A stretch of DNA of 61,505 nucleotides, from positions 1 through 61,505 of the forward strand of contig NZ_VCNK01000034.1 in the NCBI RefSeq assembly GCF_006265095.1, in the 5' to 3' direction. Position numbers and translations under genes: made by a program. Source of the stretch: Phaeobacter sp. B1627. Its GTDB lineage: Bacteria > Pseudomonadota > Alphaproteobacteria > Rhodobacterales > Rhodobacteraceae. Positions 35,970 to 45,117 of this stretch are shown here, in pieces (position 1 is the first letter of the stretch; the number at the start of each line of letters is the position of its first letter). Below the pieces are notes generated by a model. It made no database searches. It saw only the letters and a list, made by a program, of their open reading frames with translations, and was not told the DNA's origin.

Positions 35970-36424
35970 GTTCTCCGTGGTCGCGCCCACAAGCAGCAGG
36001 GTGCCGTCTTCCATATGCGGCAGAAACCCGTCCTGCGCTTTGTTGAAACGGTGGGTTTCAACCACAAACTACAGCCTGCGCTGACCATTCTGTCGCCTAT
36101 CCGGGCGGCCTCAAACACCTTTTCAGATCCGGAACGCCGGTAAAAATGGCTGAGATCTGAACGAAATGAAGATCACTTGCCCCAAGCAAGGAGGCCCGCG
36201 ATGGTAGTTCTCCCCCCGGGAGGCCCCCAAAAGATGACCGATGAAAGGTTGCCTGACGCCAGCATCACGCCCAACGGCGCCTCGGGGCCCAAGACCTGTT
36301 CCTGCCCGATCACCTCAGCGAGGACCCGGGGCCGCAACCGGTCCGCGAACGGGCGCGATGCGCCTCTGGCCCCGATTTGCCCGGTCTCAGCGCCCGCACC
36401 TGCGGCGGCAAAAAGATCCGGCAT
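35970..36424 (-). pseudogene. rarA: Decayed 5' part of a second rarA
   Basis: Starting at ATG 36424, five bases after the degP stop, the frame reads MPDLFAAAG ... [23 protein letters not shown] ... [20 protein letters not shown] and stops; a shifted frame gives DLHFVQISAIFTGVPDL and another [29 protein letters not shown], after which homology ends. The Walker A is damaged (GPPGGRTT, lacking the lysine). At least two frameshifts and loss of the 3' half make it non-functional. Position and GC-rich character mark it as the original resident rarA in operon with degP. Confidence 0.88.
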
Positions 36425-36428
36425 CTGA

Positions 36429-37826
36429 TTACAACCGGAACCGCAGGGACACGCGCTGGCCCTGACGCGCCAGATCCAGTTGCATCCAGCGGCCGCTGTC
36501 GCGCAGCAACCTGGGCACATCGGCCGGATGCTCCACCAACTGCCCGTTGATCGCGGTCAGAATATCGCCAAGCTGCACCCCCCCGCGCCCCGCATAGGGG
36601 CCGGGATCCAAAACCACGACCCCTTCGGCAGACAACGGCAGCTGCAGCCGGTTTATCACGCGGGGGTTGACCCGTGCCACCACCAGACCGGGCATCGGCG
36701 TCTGGTCATTCAACACGATAGGATCCGAAGCCGGGTTGTCCGGCGCCTCACTCAGCGTCACCGGAATAATGTCCACCTGCCCCTGACGCACCCGTGTGAT
36801 CTGGCTCTCGCCGCCCAGCCTCGCCACCGACAGGCGGAATGCCATTTCGGAAGGAGAGTTCACCGGTTCACCATCGACGGCAGTGACGACATCGCCCACT
36901 TCGAAGCCAGCCTGCACAAAGGGGCTTTGCGGGTGGAGTTCCGAAATCAGCATGCCATCCACCTGCCCCATACCCAGCGCCTCGGCCAGATCGGCATCCA
37001 CAGGCTGGCCGGTCATCCCCGCCCAGGGGCGCCGAAACTCGGTGCTGCCACTTTGCGCCTGGCGTACGAATTCCCGTACCAAATTCGCCGGAATGGCAAA
37101 GCCGATCCCGTTGGAGCCGCCCGACCGGCTCAGAATGCGCGTATTAATTCCAATCAGGTCTCCGTTCACATCAATGAGCGCCCCTCCGGAATTGCCCGGA
37201 TTGATCGGCGCGTCGGTCTGAATGTAATATCCAAATCCCTGCCCGCCCCCGGTCCCGGTCCGGGCCAGACCCGAAATGATGCCACTCGACACCGTCTGCC
37301 CGACCCCAAACGGATTGCCGATCGCCAATGTCAGTTCGCCCACTTCGACGGCATCACTGTTGCGCAACTCAAGATAGGGCAGCTCGTGCGCGTCCTTCAG
37401 CTGCAGGATCGCAAGATCCGACGCCTGATCTGCCAGAATGACCTCGGCCTCATACTCGCGCCGGTCGTTGGTCACCACACGGATATCCGAGGCCTCTCCC
37501 ACGACATGGTAATTGGACACGACAATCCCCTCGGCCGACAGGATAACGCCGGACCCGAGCGAATTCTGTACCCGGGCCCGAGGTTCCGCGAACTGGCGGA
37601 AGAAATCGTCGAAAAACGGGTCATTGGCGAAAGGGCTGCGACCGCGGTCCTGCCGCACAATCTTGGCGTAGATATTCACCACTGCCGGCGCGGCTTCTTT
37701 GACCAGGGGGGCAAAACCAAGCGAGAGTTCAGCCTGGCTTTGCGGGACTTTGGTTTCCGCCTGACCAAGCAGCGGCAGGCTCAGAGCCAGCGCAAGTGAC
37801 AAAGTGGTGGCAAGGACACGGACCAT
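36429..37826 (-). CDS. degP: Do-family serine endopeptidase (DegP/HtrA-like)
   Basis: The 465-residue periplasmic protease/chaperone starts with a Sec signal (about 1-23). The catalytic triad is His107 (SNYHVVG), Asp137 (SDLAIL) and Ser213 (GNSGGAL). Two PDZ domains follow (about 255-345 and 365-460). The resident rarA fragment follows five bases after its stop, showing a former degP-rarA operon. Confidence 0.95.
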   Translation of the reverse strand: MVRVLATTLSLALALSLPLLGQAETKVPQSQAELSLGFAPLVKEAAPAVVNIYAKIVRQDRGRSPFANDPFFDDFFRQFAEPRARVQNSLGSGVILSAEGIVVSNYHVVGEASDIRVVTNDRREYEAEVILADQASDLAILQLKDAHELPYLELRNSDAVEVGELTLAIGNPFGVGQTVSSGIISGLARTGTGGGQGFGYYIQTDAPINPGNSGGALIDVNGDLIGINTRILSRSGGSNGIGFAIPANLVREFVRQAQSGSTEFRRPWAGMTGQPVDADLAEALGMGQVDGMLISELHPQSPFVQAGFEVGDVVTAVDGEPVNSPSEMAFRLSVARLGGESQITRVRQGQVDIIPVTLSEAPDNPASDPIVLNDQTPMPGLVVARVNPRVINRLQLPLSAEGVVVLDPGPYAGRGGVQLGDILTAINGQLVEHPADVPRLLRDSGRWMQLDLARQGQRVSLRFRL

Positions 37827-38013
37827 GAGGCCTCCGATCTTATGGCATTGGTTCCAAGCATATGCGGAGCGTCAGAGTGAAATGCAAGGCGCCTCTCTGC
37901 AACAGGTATATCCCGGCCGCCCCGACGCATTCGGTCCAGTCGCAGGACCGGACGGGCACAGGACCGGACAGGCCACACCGGGGCAATTCTGGCAAGATTG
38001 CCCCGGCACCGTC

Positions 38014-39108
38014 TCAGCCCGCTTGCTTCAGAGCGGCACTACGCCGATCTTCGATCGCTTGTGCGAGGGCACGCAACTGGGTCTCAGTTTCTTCCCAGCC
38101 GATGCAACCATCGGTAACCGACTGACCAAAGGTGAGTTTTCTCAAATCGCCGTCTTTTGGCAGATCCTGCCGACCATGCACCAGATGGCTTTCAATCATC
38201 ACACCTGTGATACGGGTCTCGCCGCCAGAGATCTGGCGCGCAACATCACCCAGAACCTCGGCTTGTCGCGCCGGATCCTTGCCGGAATTGGCATGGCTGG
38301 CATCGATCATCACCTGCGGGCGCAGACCATCCATTTCCGCCGTTCTGCAGGCTGCATCAACACTATCTGCATCATAGTTGGTGCCGCCGCCGCCCCGTAG
38401 GATGATATGACAATCAGGATTGCCGGATGTTGCGGCAATCGCAGCCAGCCCCGACTTTGCCAGCGCCAAGAAGTGATGCGGCGTCGCCGCAGACCGTACC
38501 GCATCAATCGCGATCTGAACGTTCCCGCGGGTGCCATTCTTGAACCCGACAGGACAACTCAGCCCGGAGGCCATCTCGCGGTGTATCTGGCTTTCGGTGG
38601 TGCGTGCCCCGATTGCAGCCCAGCTGACCAGATCAGAGAGATACTGTGGCACCGAAGCGTCCAGAAATTCAGTACCGACCGGCACGCCTGTCTCGTTCAG
38701 CTCAAGACACAGCCTGCGGGCAAGCGATAGCCCCTTGTTGATCCGGAAAGACCCGTCAAGATCAGGATCATTGATCAGCCCCTTCCAGCCCGCAATTGTG
38801 CGCGGCTTCTCGAAGTAGACCCGCATCACGATCTCAAGTTGCTGCCCCAGCTCCTCGCGCAGGGGCGCCAGTCGGCGTGCGTATTCGATGGCAGCTTCGA
38901 CATCATGAATCGAACAGGGCCCCACAACGACCGCCAGCCTGTCGTCCGAGCCCTGCAGAATGCGTTGTAGGTTCGCGCGTGCGGCCAGCACAGTCCCGCG
39001 CGCGCCGTCGGTGAGCGGATGCTTCACCGCAAGGGCATCGGGGCAAATCAGTTCCTGCATATCAGTTATCCGGAGGTCTGTGGTCGCGTGGGCGGGCGAA
39101 GTGGTCAT
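38014..39108 (-). CDS. aroG: 3-deoxy-7-phosphoheptulonate (DAHP) synthase, class I
   Basis: The 364-residue enzyme joins phosphoenolpyruvate and erythrose 4-phosphate, the first step of aromatic amino-acid synthesis. It is of the AroF/G/H alpha type: VVVGPCSIHD near 60, RVYFEKPRT near 95, KNGTRGN, LRGGGGTNYD and VMIDASHANSGKD motifs. The AroG-type name is by similarity; F, G or H cannot be separated by eye. It is preceded by a leader peptide ORF and terminator forming a putative attenuator, so supply of charged Phe/Tyr/Trp tRNAs likely controls it. Confidence 0.95.
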   Translation of the reverse strand: MTTSPAHATTDLRITDMQELICPDALAVKHPLTDGARGTVLAARANLQRILQGSDDRLAVVVGPCSIHDVEAAIEYARRLAPLREELGQQLEIVMRVYFEKPRTIAGWKGLINDPDLDGSFRINKGLSLARRLCLELNETGVPVGTEFLDASVPQYLSDLVSWAAIGARTTESQIHREMASGLSCPVGFKNGTRGNVQIAIDAVRSAATPHHFLALAKSGLAAIAATSGNPDCHIILRGGGGTNYDADSVDAACRTAEMDGLRPQVMIDASHANSGKDPARQAEVLGDVARQISGGETRITGVMIESHLVHGRQDLPKDGDLRKLTFGQSVTDGCIGWEETETQLRALAQAIEDRRSAALKQAG

Positions 39109-39156
39109 TGTTTGGGTCCTTTTGAAGAAGAGCCCCTGTCAAACCTGGTCGGAAAC

Positions 39157-39183
39157 GAAAAAACCGCCCGGGTCGGGGGCGGT
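39157..39183 (-). terminator. Attenuator terminator upstream of DAHP synthase
   Basis: On the minus strand ACCGCCC and GGGCGGT pair around a short GC-rich loop and are followed immediately by six T residues. It stands between the leader-peptide stop (39219) and the DAHP synthase start (39108). Its 5' arm CCGCC (39178-39182) could alternatively pair with GGCGG inside the leader ORF (39242-39246), giving an antiterminator. Confidence 0.85.
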
Positions 39184-39218
39184 CTGGTGCAGTAATCTGG
39201 AATTTCTGTCAGTCAGTG

Positions 39219-39296
39219 TCAGAAACGAGAAAACCCTCCGTCCGCCATGTGGCGCGGATAAAAGTAATACCAAAACTGGACATACTGCTGGGTCAT
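39219..39296 (-). CDS. Aromatic-rich attenuator leader peptide
   Basis: A 25-codon ORF (ATG 39296, TGA 39219) encodes a peptide with four Tyr, four Phe and one Trp, including the run FWYYFY at codons 8-13. Leader peptides rich in the regulated amino acid act as sensors in transcription attenuation: ribosome stalling at scarce aminoacyl-tRNA lets an antiterminator form. No Shine-Dalgarno precedes the ATG, but a promoter predicted to start transcription at the ATG itself would make the mRNA leaderless, as known for trpL of Sinorhizobium meliloti. Downstream hairpin and DAHP synthase fit the model. Confidence 0.85.
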   Translation of the reverse strand: MTQQYVQFWYYFYPRHMADGGFSRF

Positions 39297-39302
39297 GGCG
39301 AA

Positions 39303-39331
39303 ACGCTAGCCGAGATTCGCAACTCTGTCGA
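39303..39331 (-). promoter_or_regulatory. Putative promoter of the aromatic leader
   Basis: On the minus strand TCGACA (39331-39326) and TAGCGT (39308-39303) are separated by 17 bases. Seven bases after the -10 lies the A of the leader ATG (39296), so transcription would begin at the start codon. Confidence 0.55.
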
Positions 39332-39445
39332 TCCCCATTTCCACATGTTTTCCCCCACAGAAGGCAGCTGGCGCTGGAACTGTCAGCGATCAGTGAGACA
39401 GAGCTTCAGGCTGGCTGGTTCGTTTCCCCGGATCATAGCACGGGC

Positions 39446-40084
39446 CTAATTTGCGGCCGAACGGCCATAGCCTGGACGGCCAGTCCCGCTTTGTGCGACG
39501 TCAAAATTCCATACGATGATCAGGTTTGTGATCAGCGCACCGATGAAGGAATAGAGCAGCTGACCGGGCGACAACACCAGCGCAGCGGCGGCAAAAACCC
39601 CCGCATCAATTAGCAACTGAAACCAGCCCGCCTTAAACCCGCTGCGTTGCTCGATCAGAATGCCCAGAATGGTCATCCCGCCGGCCGAGGCGTTGTGGCG
39701 AAAGATCGCGATCAATCCAACTCCGCTACAGGCACCGCCCAGGACGGCCGCGAGAGCAGGGCTCAGGGTGTTGAAACTCATGTACACAGGCAGGATCTGA
39801 GCACCGGCGGAAATTCCGACCACCACAATGATCGTCCGCACGGCAAATCCGGCACCGCGTTTGGCCCACGCAAGGATCAGAAAGGGCAGGCCGATTGCGA
39901 TGAACAACGGCCCGAATTCAATCGGCAGCAGGTAGGATAACAGCAAGGCCATCCCAGCCGTCTGCCCCGTCACCAAACCCGCCGATTTCAAGAATACGAC
40001 GCCAAGACTGCACATGAGGATCCCGAACAGCAATCCTTGCAGGTCGAATAGCAAGTGGGGAGATTTCGGCGACGACAGCGTCAT
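39446..40084 (-). CDS. YitT family membrane protein
   Basis: The 212-residue protein has five to six hydrophobic segments and the YitT_membrane pattern, with GILMCSLGVVFLKSAGLVTGQTAGMALLLSY early and GVGLIAIFRHNASAGGMTIL in the middle. The C-terminal cytosolic domain found in longer relatives is absent. Transported substrate unknown. The start at 40084 was chosen because upstream residues are not hydrophobic and look non-coding. It is divergent from the epimerase gene. Confidence 0.8.
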   Translation of the reverse strand: MTLSSPKSPHLLFDLQGLLFGILMCSLGVVFLKSAGLVTGQTAGMALLLSYLLPIEFGPLFIAIGLPFLILAWAKRGAGFAVRTIIVVVGISAGAQILPVYMSFNTLSPALAAVLGGACSGVGLIAIFRHNASAGGMTILGILIEQRSGFKAGWFQLLIDAGVFAAAALVLSPGQLLYSFIGALITNLIIVWNFDVAQSGTGRPGYGRSAAN

Positions 40085-40220
40085 TTTCAGATCCTCGGAT
40101 GCGGCGAATACAGGGCAGGCCACCTGTGATACGCGGCGGTGGCGGCAAAAACAACGACCGGTCTGGACCTTGTCGCCGTTAACGCTATCCTCGCGCCAGC
40201 ACTTACTCGGGAGGACCACA

Positions 40221-41120
40221 ATGCGCATTCTTTTCACCGGAGGATCCGGCAAGGCCGGACGTCACGCCATCGCATATCTGCTGGCGCAGGGACATCGTGT
40301 GGTCAACGTGGATCTGACCCCGCTTGATCTGCCTGGTGTGGACAACCGATTGGCCGACATCACCGATGCCGGCCAGATGCACGATGTGATGCACGCCTGG
40401 GCCGGATATGACGAAATGGAAGACCACCGTGAACCGCCGCGATTCGATGCGGTCGTGCATTTCGCGGCGATCCCGAGGCTTTTGATGAAATCGGACAATG
40501 AATGTTACCGGATCAATACCATCGGCACCTACAACGTCATTGATGCTGCGCTGAAGGCCGGGATACGGAAAGTCGTCTTTGCCTCATCGGAAACCACTTA
40601 TGGCGTGTGCTTTGCCGGCGGTGAGCGCAAACCGGAGTACCTGCCCGTTGACGAGGAGCACCCGGTCGTCCCGGAAGACAGCTACGCCATGTCCAAGGTC
40701 GCAAATGAGGTCACCGCACAGTGTTTTCAGCGCCGCACAGGTGCCGATATTTACGGCCTCAGGATAAACAACGTTATTGAGCCACACGAATACAAAGAGA
40801 AGTTTCCCGCCTATATGGCGAATCCGGATGTCCGTCAGCGCAATATCTTTGCCTATATCGACGCGCGGGACCTCGGCCAGATGGTGGAGCGTTGCCTGCA
40901 AAAGGACGGTCTGGGGTTTCAGATCTTCAATGTCGCGAATCGGGACCACTCGGTGAACCTGACCACCACGCAGATCATCGAACGCTACTATCAGGATGTC
41001 CCCGCGACAGAGATGGGGCCGCGGGAAACCTTCTATTCGATCCGCAAAGCCGAGAATATGCTTGGGTTCACCCCCGAGCATCACTGGCGCATGTATCTTG
41101 ACGATCCCTCCGAGGTATAG
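40221..41120 (+). CDS. NAD-dependent epimerase/dehydratase family (extended SDR) protein
   Basis: The 299-residue protein has the extended-SDR nucleotide loop TGGSGKAG (6-13), a catalytic Ser in ASSETTYG and YAMSK with the Tyr/Lys pair. It resembles sugar-nucleotide epimerases and uronate dehydrogenases, but its substrate cannot be deduced. GGGAGG lies eight bases before the ATG. It has no sugar-metabolism neighbours. Confidence 0.87.
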   Translation: MRILFTGGSGKAGRHAIAYLLAQGHRVVNVDLTPLDLPGVDNRLADITDAGQMHDVMHAWAGYDEMEDHREPPRFDAVVHFAAIPRLLMKSDNECYRINTIGTYNVIDAALKAGIRKVVFASSETTYGVCFAGGERKPEYLPVDEEHPVVPEDSYAMSKVANEVTAQCFQRRTGADIYGLRINNVIEPHEYKEKFPAYMANPDVRQRNIFAYIDARDLGQMVERCLQKDGLGFQIFNVANRDHSVNLTTTQIIERYYQDVPATEMGPRETFYSIRKAENMLGFTPEHHWRMYLDDPSEV

Positions 41121-41196
41121 GGGCGGCCACTATAATCTTGCTCATCCATGGGCCGAACCACTAGGCGGGATTATTATATGAGAGTAAGGACGCTGT

Positions 41197-41544
41197 ATGA
41201 TCGAAGCTTTGCCCCCCTGCCCCGCCTGTTCCTCCGCCTATACCTATCAGGTGGATGCCCTGCTGAACTGCCCCGAGTGCGGCCATGAGTGGGCACCCAT
41301 GCCCGATGGCGCGGCGGAGGACGACACGATTGTGCGCGACAGCGTCGGCAATGTCCTTTCAGACGGCGACACCGTGACTGTGATCAAGGATCTCAAGGTG
41401 AAAGGATCCTCAGCAGTGATCAAAGTCGGCACCAAGGTGCGCGGTATACGTCTGGTGGATGGCGATCACGACATCGATTGCAAGGTGCCCGGTGTCGGGC
41501 CGATGGGCCTCAAAAGCCAGTTCGTGAAAAAAGTGGCCGAATAG
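41197..41544 (+). CDS. yjdM: Zinc ribbon protein YjdM (PhnA family)
   Basis: The 115-residue protein has an N-terminal zinc ribbon (CPACSSAY ... CPECGHEW) and the C-terminal SH3-like PhnA domain (DSVGNVLSDGDTVTVIKDLKVKG). It was once tied to phosphonate use, but it is not part of the phn pathway. Role unknown; probably cytosolic. It converges on rplQ. Confidence 0.93.
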   Translation: MIEALPPCPACSSAYTYQVDALLNCPECGHEWAPMPDGAAEDDTIVRDSVGNVLSDGDTVTVIKDLKVKGSSAVIKVGTKVRGIRLVDGDHDIDCKVPGVGPMGLKSQFVKKVAE

Positions 41545-41598
41545 GGCTAGAGCCTCTTCGGCCCCGAGGAAACCTTCGCATTCAGCGCTTGTCCGGAA

Positions 41599-41632
41599 TG
41601 GAAAAACCCCGCTCTGTTTCCAGAGCGGGGTT
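41599..41632 (-). terminator. Terminator of the alpha ribosomal operon
   Basis: Twelve perfectly paired bases (AACCCCGCTCTG / CAGAGCGGGGTT) with a four-base loop, followed on the minus strand by a T-run, lie just after rplQ. It can also serve yjdM from the other side. Confidence 0.88.
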
Positions 41633-41659
41633 CCGTTTAACGGTCAGCGGACCGAAAAC

Positions 41660-42082
41660 TTATTCTTCTTCGGCCACTTCGATTTCCACGAGGCGCGCCT
41701 TGTCAGCAGCACCTTTCGCGGAAACGTCGCGGTCAACGAATTCGATGATCGCCATCGGAGCCATATCGCCGTAGCGGAAGCCTGCTTTGAGGATCCGGAC
41801 GTAACCGCCGGAACGGTCTTTGTAGCGAGGTCCGAGAATGTCGAACAGCTTCGCAACGTCCTTGTCTTGCTTCAGCTTGGACGCCGCCTGACGGCGCGCG
41901 TGAATGTCACCGCGCTTTGCAAGGGTAATCATCTTTTCGATGATCGGGCGCAGTTCCTTTGCTTTTGGCAAGGTCGTTTTGATCTGTTCGTGTTCGATCA
42001 ACGAGCCAGCCATGTTGGAGAACAGGGCTTTACGGTGCTCGTGTGTACGGTTCAGGCGGCGATAGCCACGTGCGTGACGCAT
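41660..42082 (-). CDS. rplQ: 50S ribosomal protein L17
   Basis: The 140-residue protein begins [20 protein letters not shown], the invariant L17 opening, and ends in an acidic VEEE tail extension. It lines the peptide exit tunnel region. It is the last gene of the rpsM-rpsK-rpoA-rplQ unit. Confidence 0.98.
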   Translation of the reverse strand: MRHARGYRRLNRTHEHRKALFSNMAGSLIEHEQIKTTLPKAKELRPIIEKMITLAKRGDIHARRQAASKLKQDKDVAKLFDILGPRYKDRSGGYVRILKAGFRYGDMAPMAIIEFVDRDVSAKGAADKARLVEIEVAEEE

Positions 42083-42224
42083 TGTTGAAGTCCTTATCTT
42101 GCGTGTTTTGCTTTGTCAGGCAGCTGATGCGTGTCAGCCACTCACCTTGGGGCAGATGCCCGTATCTTCCCCGGCAGGTCCGGGAATTGCTTGGGGAGAG
42201 CCGGAGCCCTCCCCTCAAAGACGC

Positions 42225-43241
42225 TTAGAAGCTATCTTCGAATTTCTTGGCCAGCTCTTCGATGTTGTCCGGCGGCCAGTCCTCGACGTCCATGCCAAGG
42301 TGCAGACCCATGCCCGACAGCACTTCCTTGATCTCGTTCAAGGACTTGCGGCCAAAGTTCGGCGTCCGCAACATCTCTGCTTCGGTTTTCTGGATCAGGT
42401 CCCCGATGTAGACGATGTTGTCGTTCTTCAGGCAGTTTGCCGACCGTACGGACAGTTCCAGCTCGTCCACCTTCTTCAGCAGCAGCGGGTTGAACTCCAG
42501 TCCGTCATCTTCGTCCTGGCGGCCAGCGGCTTCCGGCTCGTCGAAGTTGACGAAGATCGACAGCTGATCCTGCAGGATGCGCGCGGCAAATGCCAATGCA
42601 TCCTCGGGCGCGATGGAGCCATCGGTCTCCACCTTCAGCGTCAGCTTGTCATAGTCCAGCACCTGGCCCTCACGGGTGGGCTGCACGTCGTAAGACACGC
42701 GTTTGACCGGGGAATAGATCGCGTCGATCGGAATAAGGCCGATCGGTGCATCCTCAGGCTTGTTCTTCTCGGCAGAGACATAGCCCTTGCCGGTGTTGAC
42801 GGTCAGCTCCATGAACAGATCAGCGCCATCGTCGAGGTGGCAAATCACATGTTCACGGTTCAGAACCTCGATACCGGCGGTTTCTGCGATGTCGCCGGCG
42901 GTCACAACAGCAGGACCCTTGGCATTGATCGAAAGACGCTTTGGCCCTTCGACTTCCATCCGCAAAGACACTTGCTTGAGGTTCAAGATGATATCGGTCA
43001 CGTCTTCGCGGACACCGGCAACACTGGAAAATTCGTGCAGCACGTTGTCGATCTGAACGCTGCTGATGGCGGCGCCCTGAAGCGAGCTCATCAGAATGCG
43101 GCGCAGGGCATTGCCAAGCGTCAGGCCAAAGCCACGCTCCAGCGGTTCTGCGACCAATGTTGCCTGACGCGCCGGATCATTGCCCGGCTTGACCTCAAGC
43201 TGTGTGGGCTTGATCAACTCTGCCCAATTCTTATGGATCAT
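42225..43241 (-). CDS. rpoA: DNA-directed RNA polymerase alpha subunit
   Basis: The 338-residue subunit starts [16 protein letters not shown] with GGAGGG upstream. The N-terminal domain (about 1-235) assembles beta and beta-prime ([17 protein letters not shown]); the C-terminal domain (about 255-325, [16 protein letters not shown] and [14 protein letters not shown]) binds UP elements and activators. The open frame extends upstream to 43325 but lacks similarity there. Confidence 0.99.
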   Translation of the reverse strand: MIHKNWAELIKPTQLEVKPGNDPARQATLVAEPLERGFGLTLGNALRRILMSSLQGAAISSVQIDNVLHEFSSVAGVREDVTDIILNLKQVSLRMEVEGPKRLSINAKGPAVVTAGDIAETAGIEVLNREHVICHLDDGADLFMELTVNTGKGYVSAEKNKPEDAPIGLIPIDAIYSPVKRVSYDVQPTREGQVLDYDKLTLKVETDGSIAPEDALAFAARILQDQLSIFVNFDEPEAAGRQDEDDGLEFNPLLLKKVDELELSVRSANCLKNDNIVYIGDLIQKTEAEMLRTPNFGRKSLNEIKEVLSGMGLHLGMDVEDWPPDNIEELAKKFEDSF

Positions 43242-43354
43242 GCGTTCCCTCCATTCCTGTCTGAACCCCATGTCCAAAGGATCAGACGCCCGAGGTTTCA
43301 AATGACGCACTGAGGCCCTGCGCACGGCAAGGCCTCAGTGAGTGGTAATGTCGC

Positions 43355-43744
43355 TTAGACGCGGCGGCGCTTCGGCGGGCGGCAACCGTTGTGTGCGATC
43401 GGCGTAACATCCCGAATTTGGGTGATGTTGAAGCCGATTGCGGCCAAGGCGCGCAGCGCGGATTCACGGCCGGAACCCGGGCCCTGAACTTCGACCTCAA
43501 TGGTCTTGACGCCATGTTCCTGTGCCTTGCGGCCTGCATCTTCTGCAGCCATCTGCGCAGCGTAGGGCGTGGACTTACGAGAGCCCTTGAAGCCCATGGT
43601 ACCAGCGGAGGACCAGGAAATCGCGTTACCCTGAACGTCGGAGATCAGGATTTTCGTGTTGTTGAACGAAGAGTTCACATGTGCAACGCCAGAGGCGATG
43701 TTCTTGCGCTCTTTTTTCTTCGTGCGGGTTTTATCACGTGCCAT
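43355..43744 (-). CDS. rpsK: 30S ribosomal protein S11
   Basis: The 129-residue protein has the S11 signatures [29 protein letters not shown] and the C-terminal [15 protein letters not shown]. It sits at the platform of the small subunit near the mRNA exit. Sixteen bases separate it from rpsM upstream. Confidence 0.99.
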   Translation of the reverse strand: MARDKTRTKKKERKNIASGVAHVNSSFNNTKILISDVQGNAISWSSAGTMGFKGSRKSTPYAAQMAAEDAGRKAQEHGVKTIEVEVQGPGSGRESALRALAAIGFNITQIRDVTPIAHNGCRPPKRRRV

Positions 43745-43760
43745 CTGTCAGAACCCTCCC

Positions 43761-44129
43761 TTACTTCTTCTTACCGGCAATGGCCTTTGCGGGGCCTTTG
43801 CGGGTACGAGCATTGGTGTGAGTACGCTGACCGCGGACCGGCAGGTTACGACGGTGGCGCAGGCCACGGTAGCAGCCAAGATCCATCAGGCGCTTGATGT
43901 TCATCTGCACTTCGCGACGCAGGTCGCCTTCAACAGTGAAGGTCGCATCGATGTGCTCACGGATGGCCAGAACCTCGGCATCCGACAGCTCGTTCACACG
44001 ACGGGTAGCGTCGATGTTCACGGCCTCGCAGATTGCTTTGGCGGAGGATGGGCCGATGCCCGTGATATAGGTGAGGGCGATTGGGACCCGTTTGGAAGTC
44101 GGGATGTTAACGCCGGCAATACGTGCCAC
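43761..44129 (-). CDS. rpsM: 30S ribosomal protein S13
   Basis: The 122-residue protein shows [16 protein letters not shown] and the C-terminal [25 protein letters not shown] typical of S13, which contacts tRNA and the 50S head bridge. It opens the alpha operon, with its own probable promoter upstream and a terminator for adk beyond that. Confidence 0.99.
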   Translation of the reverse strand: MARIAGVNIPTSKRVPIALTYITGIGPSSAKAICEAVNIDATRRVNELSDAEVLAIREHIDATFTVEGDLRREVQMNIKRLMDLGCYRGLRHRRNLPVRGQRTHTNARTRKGPAKAIAGKKK

Positions 44130-44285
44130 GTGTCACTTTCCTTTTGGTTGCGGTTCCGTAACTCCAGAACCTTTTTTCACAACGCTCAACCACCTGCCTG
44201 TGGCACGACAGTCGAACATGTATCGAGGTAGTCAGGGGGACAACAAAAATTGCCCGCCTGGAATGATTCCCAGCAGGGATGTTGG

Positions 44286-44314
44286 TGGATACGGTCTGTG
44301 CCGGATGCAGTCAA
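44286..44314 (-). promoter_or_regulatory. Putative rpsM operon promoter
   Basis: On the minus strand TTGACT (44314-44309), a 17-base spacer and TATCCA (44291-44286) lie about 160 bases upstream of the rpsM start. The inverted repeat CACTTG/CAAGTG at 44323-44339 abuts the -35 side and could be an activator or repressor site. Confidence 0.45.
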
Positions 44315-44376
44315 GGGGTAAACACTTGTATATCAAGTGCTGCGGCAACACCTGGATCGCAATCAGATCGCAACGA

Positions 44377-44400
44377 GAAAGGCCACCCGAATGGATGGCC
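44377..44400 (-). terminator. Terminator after adk
   Basis: On the minus strand GGCCATCC and GGGTGGCC pair (one G-U type position) around ATTC and are followed by TTTCTC, about 65 bases after the adk stop. Confidence 0.65.
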
Positions 44401-44463
44401 TCTGTCAAACCGGCCAATGCGGGTCGTTTTCGATCCGCACCCCCGATCAAGTCCAGCGTCAGA

Positions 44464-45117
44464 TCAAGGCGCCTTACCCAGGATCCAATCGATAGAGTCC
44501 CGGACCTCATCGATCGATGCCAGCCCATCAAGGCGCTGCAGATCACCCTTGGCCCAGTAGTATCCGATCAACGGTGACGTCTTCTTGTAGTATTCCATCA
44601 ACCGCGTCTTGAGGCTTTCTTCATTGTCGTCGGGACGCCGCTTTACCGTGGTTCCGCCGCAGTTGGAACATTTTCCGTCGGCAGGCCATGGCTTGGTTTC
44701 GTCGTGGTACACTTCACCACAGTCGGCGCAGGTCGAGCGCCCGGTGATCCGAGCGACCAACGCCTCGTCGTCAACCTGCATCTCGATCACCGCATCGAGT
44801 TTTTGCCCCATCTCGTTCAAGAGTTTTTCCAACGCATCAGCCTGGGCGAGCGTCCGTGGAAAGCCGTCAAAAATGAACCCGCCTTCGGACCCTTCCTGCA
44901 GCTTCTCACGGATCAGGCCAATGACGATCTGATCCGTGACCAGCTTGCCTTCGGCCATGATCGCCGCGACCTTCTTGCCCATTTCAGAGCCCGAGGCCTG
45001 AGCGTCCCGCAGCATATCGCCGGTACTCAACTGAACCATCTTTCGGGTTTCAACCAGATGACGCGCCTGCGTCCCTTTTCCCGCACCGGGCGGGCCCATG
45101 AGAATGATGTTGGTCAT
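44464..45117 (-). CDS. adk: Adenylate kinase
   Basis: The 217-residue enzyme interconverts ATP + AMP and 2 ADP. The P-loop is [10 protein letters not shown] (8-17), with DGFPRTLAQ in the middle. The lid carries four cysteines (CADC ... CSNC), so it is a zinc-type long adenylate kinase. Its start overlaps the secY stop by four bases. Confidence 0.98.
   Translation of the reverse strand: MTNIILMGPPGAGKGTQARHLVETRKMVQLSTGDMLRDAQASGSEMGKKVAAIMAEGKLVTDQIVIGLIREKLQEGSEGGFIFDGFPRTLAQADALEKLLNEMGQKLDAVIEMQVDDEALVARITGRSTCADCGEVYHDETKPWPADGKCSNCGGTTVKRRPDDNEESLKTRLMEYYKKTSPLIGYYWAKGDLQRLDGLASIDEVRDSIDWILGKAP

Larger units (their letters stand above)
44130..44463. other. Intergenic region between adk and rpsM
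   Basis: These 334 bases contain no gene. They hold the adk terminator (44377-44400), an inverted repeat CACTTG-TATAT-CAAGTG (44323-44339) and a probable rpsM promoter, showing that the alpha operon is transcribed independently of secY-adk here. Confidence 0.6.

Noticed and set aside
37930-37972. Short direct repeat CAGGACCGGAC between degP and the DAHP synthase gene
   Set aside because: Two copies only, no flanking mobile-element features and no pairing potential suggesting a terminator.
42099-43313. Long plus-strand frame of about 400 codons
   Set aside because: It is the antisense shadow of rpoA, whose minus-strand product is unmistakable; similar long shadows occur opposite rplB, rpsC, rplF, secY, degP and the dehalogenase owing to high GC.
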